A stretch of 64,000 nt of DNA from Wenjunlia vitaminophila DSM 41686 (lineage in GTDB: Bacteria > Actinomycetota > Actinomycetes > Streptomycetales > Streptomycetaceae): the NCBI RefSeq assembly GCF_000380165.1, contig NZ_KB904653.1:1-64000 (forward strand). The letters run 5' to 3'. This document shows positions 47,764-56,514 of the stretch, piece by piece. Below the pieces are notes generated by a model. The model made no database searches and had not been told where the DNA came from. It worked only from the letters and a program-made list of their open reading frames with translations. Every line of letters begins with the position of its first letter. Position 1 is the first letter of the stretch. A program made the translations under genes and the position numbers.

Positions 47764-47779
47764 TAGTACAAACTTTCGA
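47764..47779 (-). promoter_or_regulatory. possible LexA (SOS) box before uvrA
   Basis: Read leftward, TCGAAA-GTTT-GTACTA matches the actinobacterial SOS consensus TCGAAC-N4-GTTCGA at 9 of 12 positions. A -10-like TAGGCT follows it closely. It is ~160 bases before the uvrA start. The 315-bp gap 47603-47917 holds no gene. The rightward promoter there is unclear. Confidence 0.4.
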
Positions 47780-47917
47780 TTACTGACGGGGCGCCCCCGC
47801 CCGGGACGGTCCGCGCGCACCGGGTTCCGGAGCGCTAGCGTGTCGGTGTCCCGCTCGTTGAACGTCCCGCTCGTCGAGGTCCCGCCGGGACCGGGGACGA
47901 GCGAACCAGGAGGGTAC

Positions 47918-48649
47918 GTGACACGTCTGACACTCGACCCCCACCAGGACCTCTCCGCCGTCTCCACCGCGACGACAGAGTTCCTCGAGGCGGCCCGGGG
48001 GCTCGACCACGCCGCCGTCACGGAGCCGTCCCGGCTGCCCAACTGGACCCGGGGCCACGTGCTGAGCCACCTCGCCCGCCAGGCCGACTCCCTGGTCAAC
48101 CTGCTCACCTGGGCGAGAACCGGCGAGGAGACCCCGCAGTACCCCAGCGCGCGGGCCCGTGACGCGGACATCGACAAGGGGGCGGGGCGCCCCGCACGGG
48201 AACAGCTCGCCGACCTCCGGGAGAGCGCGGACCGGTTCGCCGGGGCGGCGCGGGCCATGCCCGAACAGTGCTGGGCGAACCAGGTGGTGCTGCGCTCGGG
48301 GAAGGTCGTGGCGGCGGCCGAACTGCCCTGGCGACGACTGGTCGAGCTGCTGTTCCACCGGGTGGACCTCGGCATCGGCTACACCGTCGAGCAGTTTCCC
48401 GCCGACTTCACCGACCGGGCCCTGGCCGCGTTGGTCAGCGGGCTGCACGCCCGGGAGGGCGTCGCGGCGGTCCGGCTCCACGACCCGGCGAGCGACGAGC
48501 GCTGGGACATCGGGGCGGCGGCCGAGCCGGAGGCCACCGTCAGCGGGACCAGGGCCGCCCTGCTCGGCTGGGTGTCCGGGCGCACCGCGGGCGAGGGGTT
48601 GTCGAACACCCCGTCCGGGACCCTGCCCAGGCTGCCGCCGCTGGGCTGA
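47918..48649 (+). CDS. maleylpyruvate isomerase-type mycothiol-dependent protein (DinB-like fold)
   Basis: 243 aa from GTG 47918, with AGGAGGG upstream. The N-terminal four-helix part contains PSRLPNWTRGHVLSHLARQADSL, the metal-site region of the MDMPI/DinB superfamily. HRVDLGIGY gives a further His. The small C-terminal domain (GLSNTPSGTLPRLPPLG end) fits the family. Enzymes of this group use mycothiol as a cofactor; the substrate here is unknown. It is followed by an MBL-fold gene on the same strand, a pairing that suggests thiol chemistry. Confidence 0.85.
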   Translation: MTRLTLDPHQDLSAVSTATTEFLEAARGLDHAAVTEPSRLPNWTRGHVLSHLARQADSLVNLLTWARTGEETPQYPSARARDADIDKGAGRPAREQLADLRESADRFAGAARAMPEQCWANQVVLRSGKVVAAAELPWRRLVELLFHRVDLGIGYTVEQFPADFTDRALAALVSGLHAREGVAAVRLHDPASDERWDIGAAAEPEATVSGTRAALLGWVSGRTAGEGLSNTPSGTLPRLPPLG

Positions 48650-48755
48650 CGGGTGCCCGTGGGACCACCGCGGCTGGTGGGGACTGGCTCCGGTCGCGGT
48701 CGGGCCGGAAGACTGTGCCGCCTCGGACCTCCAACGACCAACGAAGGGAACCGCG

Positions 48756-49412
48756 ATGGCGTACCACGGACAGGTGACGGTCGGCGGGCCGCCGGACGTG
48801 CACGAGCTGACCCATCTGATCATCAGCAAGGTCGCGGTGGGCCCGATGGACAACAACGCCTACCTGCTGCGTTGCCGTCAGACCGGCGAGCAGCTCCTGA
48901 TCGACGCGGCGGAGGAGCCGCAGACGTTGCTCAACCTGATCGGGCCCTCCGGCCTCGCCTCGGTGCTCACCACCCATCGGCACGGGGACCACTGGCAGGC
49001 CCTGGCCGCCGTGGTGGCGGCGACCGGGGCCCGGACCCTGGCCGGCCGCCACGACATCGCGGGCATCCCGGTCGCCACCGACGTGCCGCTGGACGACGGT
49101 GACGAGGTGCGCGTCGGGGAGGTGGCACTCACCGCCCGCCACCTGGTGGGCCACACTCCGGGCAGCATCGCCCTGGTCTACGACGACCCGAGCGGCCATC
49201 CGCACGTGTTCACCGGCGACTGCCTGTTCCCCGGCGGGGTGGGCAACACCCACCAGGACCCGCAGGCCTTCACCCAACTCCTGCACGACGTGGAGACCAA
49301 GATCTTCGATCGACTGCCGGACGAGACCTGGGTCTACCCGGGCCACGGCGACGACACCACGTTGGGTGACGAGCGCCCGCACCTGTCGGAGTGGCGGGCA
49401 CGCGGCTGGTGA
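48756..49412 (+). CDS. metallo-beta-lactamase-fold hydrolase (glyoxalase II-like)
   Basis: 218 aa, ATG at 48756 with GAAGGGAA upstream. The metal motif is THRHGDHWQ (HxHxDH with R in place of the usual second-position residue), followed by H in GHTPGS, D in FTGDCLFPGGVG and H in YPGHGDDT. The layout is that of glyoxalase II and thiol-ester hydrolases. Together with the preceding mycothiol-type gene it may act in thiol-dependent detoxification, which is inference from context. Confidence 0.9.
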   Translation: MAYHGQVTVGGPPDVHELTHLIISKVAVGPMDNNAYLLRCRQTGEQLLIDAAEEPQTLLNLIGPSGLASVLTTHRHGDHWQALAAVVAATGARTLAGRHDIAGIPVATDVPLDDGDEVRVGEVALTARHLVGHTPGSIALVYDDPSGHPHVFTGDCLFPGGVGNTHQDPQAFTQLLHDVETKIFDRLPDETWVYPGHGDDTTLGDERPHLSEWRARGW

Positions 49413-49449
49413 GCACCGCGGTGTGCACCCCGGCCCCGATGCGCTCGGC

Positions 49450-49480
49450 CCCGACCCGACCCGTGCCGGGTCGGGTCGGG
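49450..49480. terminator. bidirectional terminator between MBL gene and terC
   Basis: CCCGACCCGACCCG (49450-49463) pairs perfectly with CGGGTCGGGTCGGG (49467-49480) around TGC. It lies between two convergent genes. Confidence 0.88.
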
Positions 49481-49502
49481 TCGGGGGTGCCGCAGGAGGC
49501 GG

Positions 49503-50528
49503 TCAGTTCACCCGCTGCGGCTCGTCCTGGGGGCCGTGCGGATCGCTCTCCGCGTGCTCCCCGGCGGAGCCTTCGACCTCGGCGCCCGGCTGCCGTCGGG
49601 CGGCGCGCAGGCTGGTCACCGTGGTGACGGCGAGCACCGTGACGATGAAGCCCAGGGAGACCGGGATGCTGATGTGCGGCACGTGCACCCCGGAGCCGTG
49701 CAGGGCCTCGAGCACCAGCTTCACCCCGATGAAGCCGAGGATCACCGACAACCCGTAGGACAGGTGCACCAGCTTCTTGAGCAGCCCGCCGATGAGGAAG
49801 TAGAGCTGCCGCAGGCCCATCAGCGCGAAGGCGTTGGCGGTGAAGACGATGTACGGGTCCTGGGTGAGACCGAAGATCGCCGGGATGGAGTCCAGGGCGA
49901 ACAGCACGTCGGTGGTGCCGATGGCCAGCATCACCACCAGCATCGGGGTGATCAGTCGCCTGCCGTTCTCCCGGACGACCAGCGCGGTACCCCGGTAGCC
50001 ATCGGTCGCGGGGACGCGCTTCCCGACCGCCTTCAGCAGGCGGTTCTCCTCGAACTCGGTCTCCTCCTCGTCCGCCCTCGCCTCCTGCACCAGCTTCCAG
50101 GCCGTGTAGATCAGGAACGCCCCGAAGAGGTAGAAGACCGCGGAGAAGGTGCTGACGAGCGCGGCGCCGGCGGCGATGAACCCGGCCCGCAGCACCAGGG
50201 CGATCAGCACACCCACCAACAGCACCCGCTGCTGGTAGCGCGGCGGCACCGCGAACTTCGCCATGATCAGCACGAAGACGAACAGGTTGTCCACGCTGAG
50301 GGACTTCTCGGTGACGAATCCGGCGAAGAACTCGCCGGCCGGCTCTCCTCCGGCGAACACCGCGAGGCCGGCGCCGAACAGCAGCGCCAGGGAGATCCAG
50401 ACCACCGTCCACGTCCCGGCCTCCTTCAGGGAGACCTCGTGGGGTTTGCGGCCGATGAGGAAGTCGATCGAAATCAGGGCGGCGAGACCGAGAACGGTCG
50501 CGAGCCAAAGGGTCAGGGAGACATCCAC
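49503..50528 (-). CDS. TerC-family integral membrane protein (probable Mn2+ exporter)
   Basis: 341 aa from GTG 50528 with GGAGGA upstream; eight or nine membrane helices. The TerC metal-site motifs are seen: EKSLSVDNLFVFV and, symmetrically, GTTDVLFALDSIPAIF. The charged loop near residues 150-165 and a polar C-terminal tail are normal. Relatives such as Alx and YkoY export manganese. The upstream yybP-ykoY element supports a Mn2+ role here. Confidence 0.93.
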   Translation of the reverse strand: MDVSLTLWLATVLGLAALISIDFLIGRKPHEVSLKEAGTWTVVWISLALLFGAGLAVFAGGEPAGEFFAGFVTEKSLSVDNLFVFVLIMAKFAVPPRYQQRVLLVGVLIALVLRAGFIAAGAALVSTFSAVFYLFGAFLIYTAWKLVQEARADEEETEFEENRLLKAVGKRVPATDGYRGTALVVRENGRRLITPMLVVMLAIGTTDVLFALDSIPAIFGLTQDPYIVFTANAFALMGLRQLYFLIGGLLKKLVHLSYGLSVILGFIGVKLVLEALHGSGVHVPHISIPVSLGFIVTVLAVTTVTSLRAARRQPGAEVEGSAGEHAESDPHGPQDEPQRVN

Positions 50529-50529
50529 C

Positions 50530-50714
50530 GTGGTTCGTCCTCCGGCAGTGCGGGCGTTGACAACGTCAGCGGGATCCCGGTGGGGGATCGCTGCCGGAGG
50601 TCTCTTCCACCCGGTGCGTGGCGCACGGGCCGGGGCCCGGGCCCGCCAGGTCCGACCGGACCTGGACGCGCCGTGATGACGGGCTCACCGCTTAAAGGAG
50701 TACTCCCCTCCGCG
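50530..50714 (-). ncRNA. yybP-ykoY manganese riboswitch in the terC leader
   Basis: Read leftward, the leader holds GGGGAGTA (from 50708), then CCCGTCATCACGG (50671-50683 region), a perfect hairpin at 50646-50665, and TTGTCAACGCC near 50552-50562. These match the conserved blocks of the yybP-ykoY class. CCTCCGGCAG (50591-50600 on the + strand reads as its complement) can pair with CTGCCGGAGG, which contains the ribosome-binding site (50539-50548). So Mn2+ binding could free translation. Known members sense Mn2+. Confidence 0.8.
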
Positions 50715-50720
50715 TAAAGA

Positions 50721-50749
50721 ACAGTACATGAACACCAAGAGCAGGTAAA
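50721..50749 (-). promoter_or_regulatory. promoter of the terC riboswitch transcript
   Basis: Read leftward, TTTACC (50744-50749), 17 bases, TACTGT (50721-50726). The expected start of transcription is near 50714, just before the GGGGAGTA block. The rest of the gap to 50863 shows no gene. Confidence 0.7.
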
Positions 50750-50863
50750 GCCCCTTCGGGCGAGAGCGTCCCCCGGGCCCCGACGCAACGATGCCGGGAC
50801 CCTGGACACCGCAAAGGGCGTCCGGGCCCCGGCACCGTGAAGCGCGGCCGGGTCGTGGCGGGG

Positions 50864-52855
50864 CTACCCGCCGCTTCCCCACGCCCGCCGGGCGGCGCTC
50901 ACCCGCTCCCCCACCTGGTGCAGCACCAGGCTGTCCGGCGGCGGGAGCTGCGGGGAGAACGTCCAGGCGTGCCCCACCCACGGGTCGGCGAGGTGGTCGT
51001 CCGGGGTCGGGGTGAGCCTCAGCAGGGACCGCCACAGCGGGTCCAGGACCGGCCCGTAGGCCCGGGCGTCCTCCCGGTCGGCCACCATCATCAGGTGCAC
51101 GCCCACCGAGGGACCCTCGTCAGCGAGGTATCGCAACTGGGTCACCGAGCGGTCGTCGAAGCCGTAGGGGAAGTCGTTGACGATGAGGAGCTGCTCGCTG
51201 AGGTCCAGGTGCTGCGGCAGCGCGTCCGAGGCCCCGCCGCGCACCGCCATCTGCACCAGGTCCACCCGCTGGATCAACTTGGCGATCATGGAGCTGACGC
51301 CACCGGCTCCGGTGGCCACCGGGTCCTTCAGCGCGCCGCTGTGCACCAGCGGCGCCAGGGCCGCGGCCCCCGAGCCGGCCGGGTCGATGACGTTGACCGT
51401 GAAGTCGCTGGCCGGGTAGGCCGCCAGCATCCGGGTGGCCAGCGCCACCCCGACCTCCATCGCCAGCTTCCTGGCCTGGTCCGAGTCGACCGTCATGGGG
51501 GTGTTCGGGGAGCGCCCGCTGTCGATCCACAGGCCGCGCTCGAGCGGCAGCCGCACCAGCATGGGGATGCGGAGCTCAGGGTGTTCCGGGAGGTGGAGGT
51601 CTCCCAGGCGCACCGCCATCGGCGTCTCCATGGGCACCTGGTACCCGTGCCACACCGCGCTGTCCCAGGCGGCGAACGCCGGCGGCAGGGCGGGCTCGAC
51701 CACCGCGGCCTCGGCCGCGAGCTGGGCGATGTCCCGGTCGAGGCTGGCCTTGGCCTGGTCGACCAGCGCGCTGTGCCTGGCCCGGGCCGAGGAACGGGCG
51801 GCGTCGGCTGCGGCACCGACCCTGGCGGCCGGGTCGGACAGCGCCCGGTCCAGCTCCTGGTCCATCCGGGAGTCCGCGAAGTCCACCGCGCTGCGGTAGG
51901 CGGCGGTGGTCCTGGCCAGGTCCTCGAACATGCCCCAGACCTGGTTGTACAGCCGCTCCTCCATCGTCCAGCCGGACGCGTTGCCGGCGACCGGCCGCGA
52001 GGGGTCGGCCGCGGTGGGCGCCGGCTCGGGCGGGGCGGGCGGAGCGGCGGACCGCCGGTTGGGGTGCTGGTAGTTCAACCGTCCGCCCGCGCCCTGGGCC
52101 GGCGGCTGCGTGCGGTTCTGGGCGCCGGGGCCCGGGGTGCCCGGGCCCTGGGTGCCCGGGCCCGACCCGGGGGGCGGGCCCGGGGGCGTCGCCGGGGCCG
52201 GGTGCGGCGGCTGTCCCGCCGCGGCGGTGTTGCCACCCACGGTGGCGGCCCGGCGCGTCCGGTCGCCCTCCGCGCGCGGCGGCGGGGGCGCCACCGAGCG
52301 GGCAAGGCCGCTGGCGACCGCCTCGTTGATCGCCGCAGCCATCTCCGCCGCCCCGGGCAGCCCCTGGTCCTGGAGCATGGCCGCGAGGCCACCGGCGTAG
52401 CCCTGCCCGACCGCGCGGACCTTCCAGCTCCCCTTGCGCAGGTACAGCTCGACCGCCACGACCGCCGACTCCGCGTCCAGGTCGGTGATGGTGTAGGTCG
52501 CGATCTCGGTGCCGTCGAGGCCGGTGATCGCCACGAATGGCGCGGCCACGGCACCGAAGGTCCGCGGCGCGCCGTCCACCACGGGCAGGGCCAACAGCAC
52601 GTTCACCCAGTGCACGTCCCCGGGGAGGGCACCGAGGTCCACCGCGAGGCGGTGGTCCGCGGCGGCCTGGCGGGACACTTCGAGGCCGGGGAGCTTGGGC
52701 GAGGCGGGATGGGCCACCCAGGCCGAGTCCCGTACCTTGCCCTGGGCGTCGCCGAGAGTCACACCGGCAATGACCGGCCTCCCGGCGGACACTCGCACTT
52801 CCAGGCGGTTGTCCGGGAGTGGGTGGTTCTGCCCCCGGACCAACTCGGCGCTCAT
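50864..52855 (-). CDS. TerD-domain protein fused to a large C-terminal domain
   Basis: 663 aa. Residues ~1-190 are a TerD-like calcium-binding beta-sandwich (LPGDVHWVNVLLALP, SAVVAVELYLRKGSWKVRAVGQGY). A Pro/Gly-rich linker covers ~195-300. The C-terminal ~360 residues contain a helical part and an alpha/beta part with TVNVIDPAGSGAAALAPL, LLIVNDFPYGFDD and VGVHLMMVADRED. These look like strands of an FtsK/HerA-type ATPase, but no Walker A lysine is visible. It is 56 bases after the stand-alone terD gene. A role in stress or tellurite-type defence is inferred. Confidence 0.8.
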   Translation of the reverse strand: MSAELVRGQNHPLPDNRLEVRVSAGRPVIAGVTLGDAQGKVRDSAWVAHPASPKLPGLEVSRQAAADHRLAVDLGALPGDVHWVNVLLALPVVDGAPRTFGAVAAPFVAITGLDGTEIATYTITDLDAESAVVAVELYLRKGSWKVRAVGQGYAGGLAAMLQDQGLPGAAEMAAAINEAVASGLARSVAPPPPRAEGDRTRRAATVGGNTAAAGQPPHPAPATPPGPPPGSGPGTQGPGTPGPGAQNRTQPPAQGAGGRLNYQHPNRRSAAPPAPPEPAPTAADPSRPVAGNASGWTMEERLYNQVWGMFEDLARTTAAYRSAVDFADSRMDQELDRALSDPAARVGAAADAARSSARARHSALVDQAKASLDRDIAQLAAEAAVVEPALPPAFAAWDSAVWHGYQVPMETPMAVRLGDLHLPEHPELRIPMLVRLPLERGLWIDSGRSPNTPMTVDSDQARKLAMEVGVALATRMLAAYPASDFTVNVIDPAGSGAAALAPLVHSGALKDPVATGAGGVSSMIAKLIQRVDLVQMAVRGGASDALPQHLDLSEQLLIVNDFPYGFDDRSVTQLRYLADEGPSVGVHLMMVADREDARAYGPVLDPLWRSLLRLTPTPDDHLADPWVGHAWTFSPQLPPPDSLVLHQVGERVSAARRAWGSGG

Positions 52856-52911
52856 CGCTGGTCCCCCTCGATCCTTCTCATGACTGGGTGGTGCGTGCTG
52901 TCGGGGCGGTC

Positions 52912-53490
52912 CTACAGGTGCGCGGCGATCGCCGGCATCAGGTCCTGGAAGGTACGGCCACTCGTCGGGGAGCCGATCGCTGCCATCTGCCAGCCGTTGC
53001 CCGCCCGGTACACCTTCGCCATGACCTGGGCGGTGTACTGACCGCCACCGGTGAGGGTGTAGCGGGCCAGCTCCTGCCCGTTGCTCTCGTCCACGAGCCG
53101 GCAGAAGGCGTCCTGGACCTCCTGGAAGGTCTGGCCGGTGAAGGAGTTCACCGTGAAGACGATCTGGCTGATGTGCACCGGCACCCGCTGCAGGTCCACG
53201 AGGATCGACTCGTCGTCACCGCCGCCCCCGGCCCCACCGACCAGGTTGTCCCCGGTGTGCCGCACCGATCCGTCGTCGCTCACCAGGTGCTGGAAGAACA
53301 CCACGTCCACCGGCTGGCGGTCCGCGAACAGCACCGCGGACGCGTCCAGGTCGATCTCGCGGGTCCGGCTACCGAACAGCCCGCGGCGCGGCGCGGCCTT
53401 CCAGCCCAGCCCCATCCGCACCACGCTGAGCGCGCCACCGTCGGACTTCTGCAGGCTGATCGACTGGCCCTTGGCCAGGTTCACCGTCAC
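52912..53490 (-). CDS. TerD-family stress protein
   Basis: 192 aa from GTG 53490, with GAGGAGG eight bases upstream. It has the TerD core: SLGLGWK-like RMGLGWKAAP near residue 30, DLDASAVLFA, then VVFFQHL, GDDESILVDLQRVP and the final GNGWQMAAIGSPTSGRTFQDLMPAI. Family proteins bind Ca2+ and form part of tellurium and phage/colicin resistance clusters. The TerD-fusion gene follows on the same strand, so they are probably one operon. Confidence 0.93.
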   Translation of the reverse strand: MTVNLAKGQSISLQKSDGGALSVVRMGLGWKAAPRRGLFGSRTREIDLDASAVLFADRQPVDVVFFQHLVSDDGSVRHTGDNLVGGAGGGGDDESILVDLQRVPVHISQIVFTVNSFTGQTFQEVQDAFCRLVDESNGQELARYTLTGGGQYTAQVMAKVYRAGNGWQMAAIGSPTSGRTFQDLMPAIAAHL

Positions 53491-53578
53491 GTGCTGTGCC
53501 TCCTCGAGAGTGCCACCATCGTTCAAACCGCGGCGGCGCTCCGCTCCTTGGCGGGACGACCGCGGCTCTGCAGCACCC

Positions 53579-53591
53579 TACGCACTGCGTA
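53579..53591. promoter_or_regulatory. TACGCA-C-TGCGTA palindrome before terD
   Basis: A perfect 13-base palindrome, 89 bases upstream of the terD start. On the terD strand TAGGGT follows it closely and could be a -10. It may be an operator; no regulator is assigned. Confidence 0.45.
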
Positions 53592-53672
53592 CGACACCTC
53601 TGCCGGCCGGGTCGGCAATTGTGGCGCGGTTGAGACACAGCGGGGCCGCGGCGGCGCCCCGGCCGGCCGGGA

Positions 53673-55829
53673 TCAGGCCATCCCGGCCTCCCGCATCTGC
53701 CGCAGCTCCTTCTTCAGCTCGCCCACCTCGTCCCGGAGCCGCGCCGCGACCTCGAACTGGAGCTCCGCCGCGGCGCTGTGCATCTGCTCGGTCAGCTCCC
53801 CGATCAGCTCCGCCAGCTCGGTCGCCGGCAGGCTGCCCCCTGCCCCGCCCTCGCGGGCGGCCTTGGCCCCGAGCCCCGGCACCGGCGCCTTCCCCCGGGA
53901 CTGGCGACGCCCCGAGCCGAGCAGCTCCACGGTGTCCGCGTCCTCCCGGACGATCGAGTCCAGGATGTCGCCGATCCGCTTCCGCAACGGCTGCGGGTCG
54001 ATGCCGTGCTCGGTGTTGTAGGCGACCTGCTTCTCGCGCCGGCGGTTGGTCTCCTCGATGGCCTTGTGCATCGCGGGGGTGATCCGGTCCGCGTACATGT
54101 GGACCTCCCCCGAGACGTTGCGCGCCGCCCGGCCGATGGTCTGGATCAGGGAGGTGCCGGAGCGCAGGAACCCCTCCTTGTCCGCGTCGAGGATGGCCAC
54201 CAACGACACCTCGGGCAGGTCCAGCCCCTCCCGCAGCAGGTTGATCCCCACCAGGACGTCGTACTCGCCGGCCCGGAGCTCCCGCAGCAGCTCGACCCGG
54301 CGCAGGGTGTCGATGTCGCTGTGCAGGTACCGGACGCGGATGCCCAGCTCCAGCATGTAGTCCGTGAGGTCCTCGGCCATCTTCTTGGTGAGCGTGGTGA
54401 CCAGGACCCGGCCCTCCTTGGTCTCGAAGGACGCCGCTCCCCGCGCCGCGCCCTGCGAACGCTCCCAGTACGCGGCGTCGGTCCGCAGCCGCACCTCGTG
54501 CACCAGGTCGTCGATCTGCCCCTCGGTGGGCTTGACGATCACCTCGGGGTCCACCAGGCCGGTGGGGCGGATGATCTGCTCCACCTGGCCGTCGCCGCGG
54601 GAGAGCTCGTACGGCCCCGGGGTCGCCGACAGGTACACCGTCTGGTCGGTCCGCTCCAGGAACTCCTCCCACTTCAGCGGGCGGTTGTCCAGCGCGGACG
54701 GCAGCCGGAACCCGTGGTCGATCAGGGTGCGCTTGCGGGAGGCGTCGCCCTCGTACATCGAGCCGATCTGCGGGACGGTGACGTGTGACTCGTCGATGAC
54801 GAGCAGGAAGTCCTCGGGGAAGTAGTCCAGCAGGGTGTTCGGGGCGGTGCCGGCCTCACGGCCGTCGATGTGCCGGGAGTAGTTCTCGATGCCGGAGCAG
54901 GTCCCGATCTGCCGCATCATCTCGATGTCGTAGGTGGTGCGCATCCGCAGCCGCTGCGCCTCGAGCAGCTTGTTCCGCTTCTCCATCCCGGCCAGCGTCT
55001 CGTCGAGCTCCGCCTCGATCCCGGCGATCGCCCGCTCCATCCGCTCGGGGCCGGCCACGTAGTGCGAGGCGGGGAACACGTACAGCTCCCGGTCCTCGGT
55101 GATCACTTCACCGGTGAGCGGGTGCAGCGTGGACAGCGCCTCGATCTCGTCCCCGAACATCTCGATCCGGACGGCGAGCTCCTCGTACACCGGGAAGATC
55201 TCGATGGTGTCGCCGCGCACCCGGAACGTGCCCCGGGTGAACGCCATGTCGTTGCGCGTGTACTGCACGTCCACGAACTTGCGCAGGAGGGCGTCCCGCT
55301 CGATCTCCTGGCCCACCGAGAGCGGCACCATCCGGTCCACGTACTCCTGGGGCGTGCCCAGGCCGTAGATGCAGGACACCGACGCCACCACGATCACGTC
55401 CCGCCGGGTGAGCAGGGAGTTGGTGGTGGAGTGCCGCAGCCGCTCCACCTCGTCGTTGATGGAGGAGTCCTTCTCGATGTACGTGTCCGTCTGCGGGACG
55501 TAGGCCTCGGGCTGGTAGTAGTCGTAGTACGAGACGAAGTACTCGACGGCGTTGTGCGGGAGCAGCTCGCGGAACTCGTTGGCGAGTTGCGCGGCCAGGG
55601 TCTTGTTGGGCGCCATCACCAGGGTGGGGCGCTGGAGCCGCTCCACCATCCACGCGGTGGTCGCCGACTTGCCGGTTCCCGTGGCGCCGAGGAGGACCAC
55701 GTCCTTCTCCCCCGCGCGGATGCGGCGCTCCAGCTCGTCGATGGCCTGGGGCTGGTCTCCGGAGGGCTGGTAGGGGCTGACGACCTGGAAGGGCGCCACC
55801 TTGCGCTGGATGTCTGTGGTGGGTCGCAC
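53673..55829 (-). CDS. uvrB: UvrB, excinuclease ABC subunit B
   Basis: 718 aa from GTG 55829. Walker A is [13 protein letters not shown]. The lesion-binding beta-hairpin is [21 protein letters not shown]. Helicase motifs [18 protein letters not shown] and GRAARN are intact, and the C-terminal UVR motif ([23 protein letters not shown]) contacts UvrC. About 20 extra residues ([20 protein letters not shown]) sit before [12 protein letters not shown] longer start at 55868 would overlap the coaE stop by four bases; the homologous N-terminus favours 55829. Confidence 0.97.
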   Translation of the reverse strand: MRPTTDIQRKVAPFQVVSPYQPSGDQPQAIDELERRIRAGEKDVVLLGATGTGKSATTAWMVERLQRPTLVMAPNKTLAAQLANEFRELLPHNAVEYFVSYYDYYQPEAYVPQTDTYIEKDSSINDEVERLRHSTTNSLLTRRDVIVVASVSCIYGLGTPQEYVDRMVPLSVGQEIERDALLRKFVDVQYTRNDMAFTRGTFRVRGDTIEIFPVYEELAVRIEMFGDEIEALSTLHPLTGEVITEDRELYVFPASHYVAGPERMERAIAGIEAELDETLAGMEKRNKLLEAQRLRMRTTYDIEMMRQIGTCSGIENYSRHIDGREAGTAPNTLLDYFPEDFLLVIDESHVTVPQIGSMYEGDASRKRTLIDHGFRLPSALDNRPLKWEEFLERTDQTVYLSATPGPYELSRGDGQVEQIIRPTGLVDPEVIVKPTEGQIDDLVHEVRLRTDAAYWERSQGAARGAASFETKEGRVLVTTLTKKMAEDLTDYMLELGIRVRYLHSDIDTLRRVELLRELRAGEYDVLVGINLLREGLDLPEVSLVAILDADKEGFLRSGTSLIQTIGRAARNVSGEVHMYADRITPAMHKAIEETNRRREKQVAYNTEHGIDPQPLRKRIGDILDSIVREDADTVELLGSGRRQSRGKAPVPGLGAKAAREGGAGGSLPATELAELIGELTEQMHSAAAELQFEVAARLRDEVGELKKELRQMREAGMA

Positions 55830-55864
55830 GCCTCCACGGTACGTCCCCGGACCGACAACGGCGG

Positions 55865-56473
55865 TCACTCCCCGTCGGCCGCGGCCCTCGCCCGCAGTTC
55901 CTCCCACACCGCCCGCACCTGCGGTTCGAGGGCCGTGAGGGGCCCGTTGTTGTCGATGACGTAGTCGGCGATCGCCAGCCGGTCCTCCCGGCTGGCCTGG
56001 GCGGCCATCCTGGCCCTGGCGTCGGGCTCGGGCATGCCGCGCAGCCGGGTGAGCCGGTCGAGCTGGGTCTGGGGGGAGGCGTCCACCACCACGACGGCGT
56101 CGTACAGCGGGGCGAGGTTGTTCTCGGTGAGGAGGGGGACGTCGTGCACCACCACCGCGTGCGGGTCGGCGGCTGCCTCCAGCGCGGCGGAGCGGGCGCG
56201 GACCCGCGGGTGGACGATGGCGTTGAGCGCGGCCAGCCGGTCGGGGTCGGCGAAGACGACGGAACCGAGCCTGGGGCGGTCCAGCGAGCCGTCGGGGAGC
56301 AGCACCTGCTCACCGAACTCGGCGACGACCTCCGAGAGGCCCTCGGTGCCGGGGGCGACGACCTCGCGGGCGATCACGTCGGAGTCGATCAGGATCGCCC
56401 CGTAGGAGACGAGGAGCCTGGAGACCTCGCTCTTTCCCGCACCGATCCCGCCAGTGAGTCCGATCTTGAGCAT
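55865..56473 (-). CDS. coaE: dephospho-CoA kinase
   Basis: 202 aa. The P-loop is [14 protein letters not shown] at the N-terminus, followed by [25 protein letters not shown] and [15 protein letters not shown]. It phosphorylates dephospho-CoA in the last step of CoA synthesis. It lies directly upstream of uvrB and the two are probably co-transcribed. Confidence 0.96.
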   Translation of the reverse strand: MLKIGLTGGIGAGKSEVSRLLVSYGAILIDSDVIAREVVAPGTEGLSEVVAEFGEQVLLPDGSLDRPRLGSVVFADPDRLAALNAIVHPRVRARSAALEAAADPHAVVVHDVPLLTENNLAPLYDAVVVVDASPQTQLDRLTRLRGMPEPDARARMAAQASREDRLAIADYVIDNNGPLTALEPQVRAVWEELRARAAADGE

Positions 56474-56514
56474 CCGCCCAGCCTAGACCCGGCTCGCCGG
56501 TTCGGGCAGGAGGC

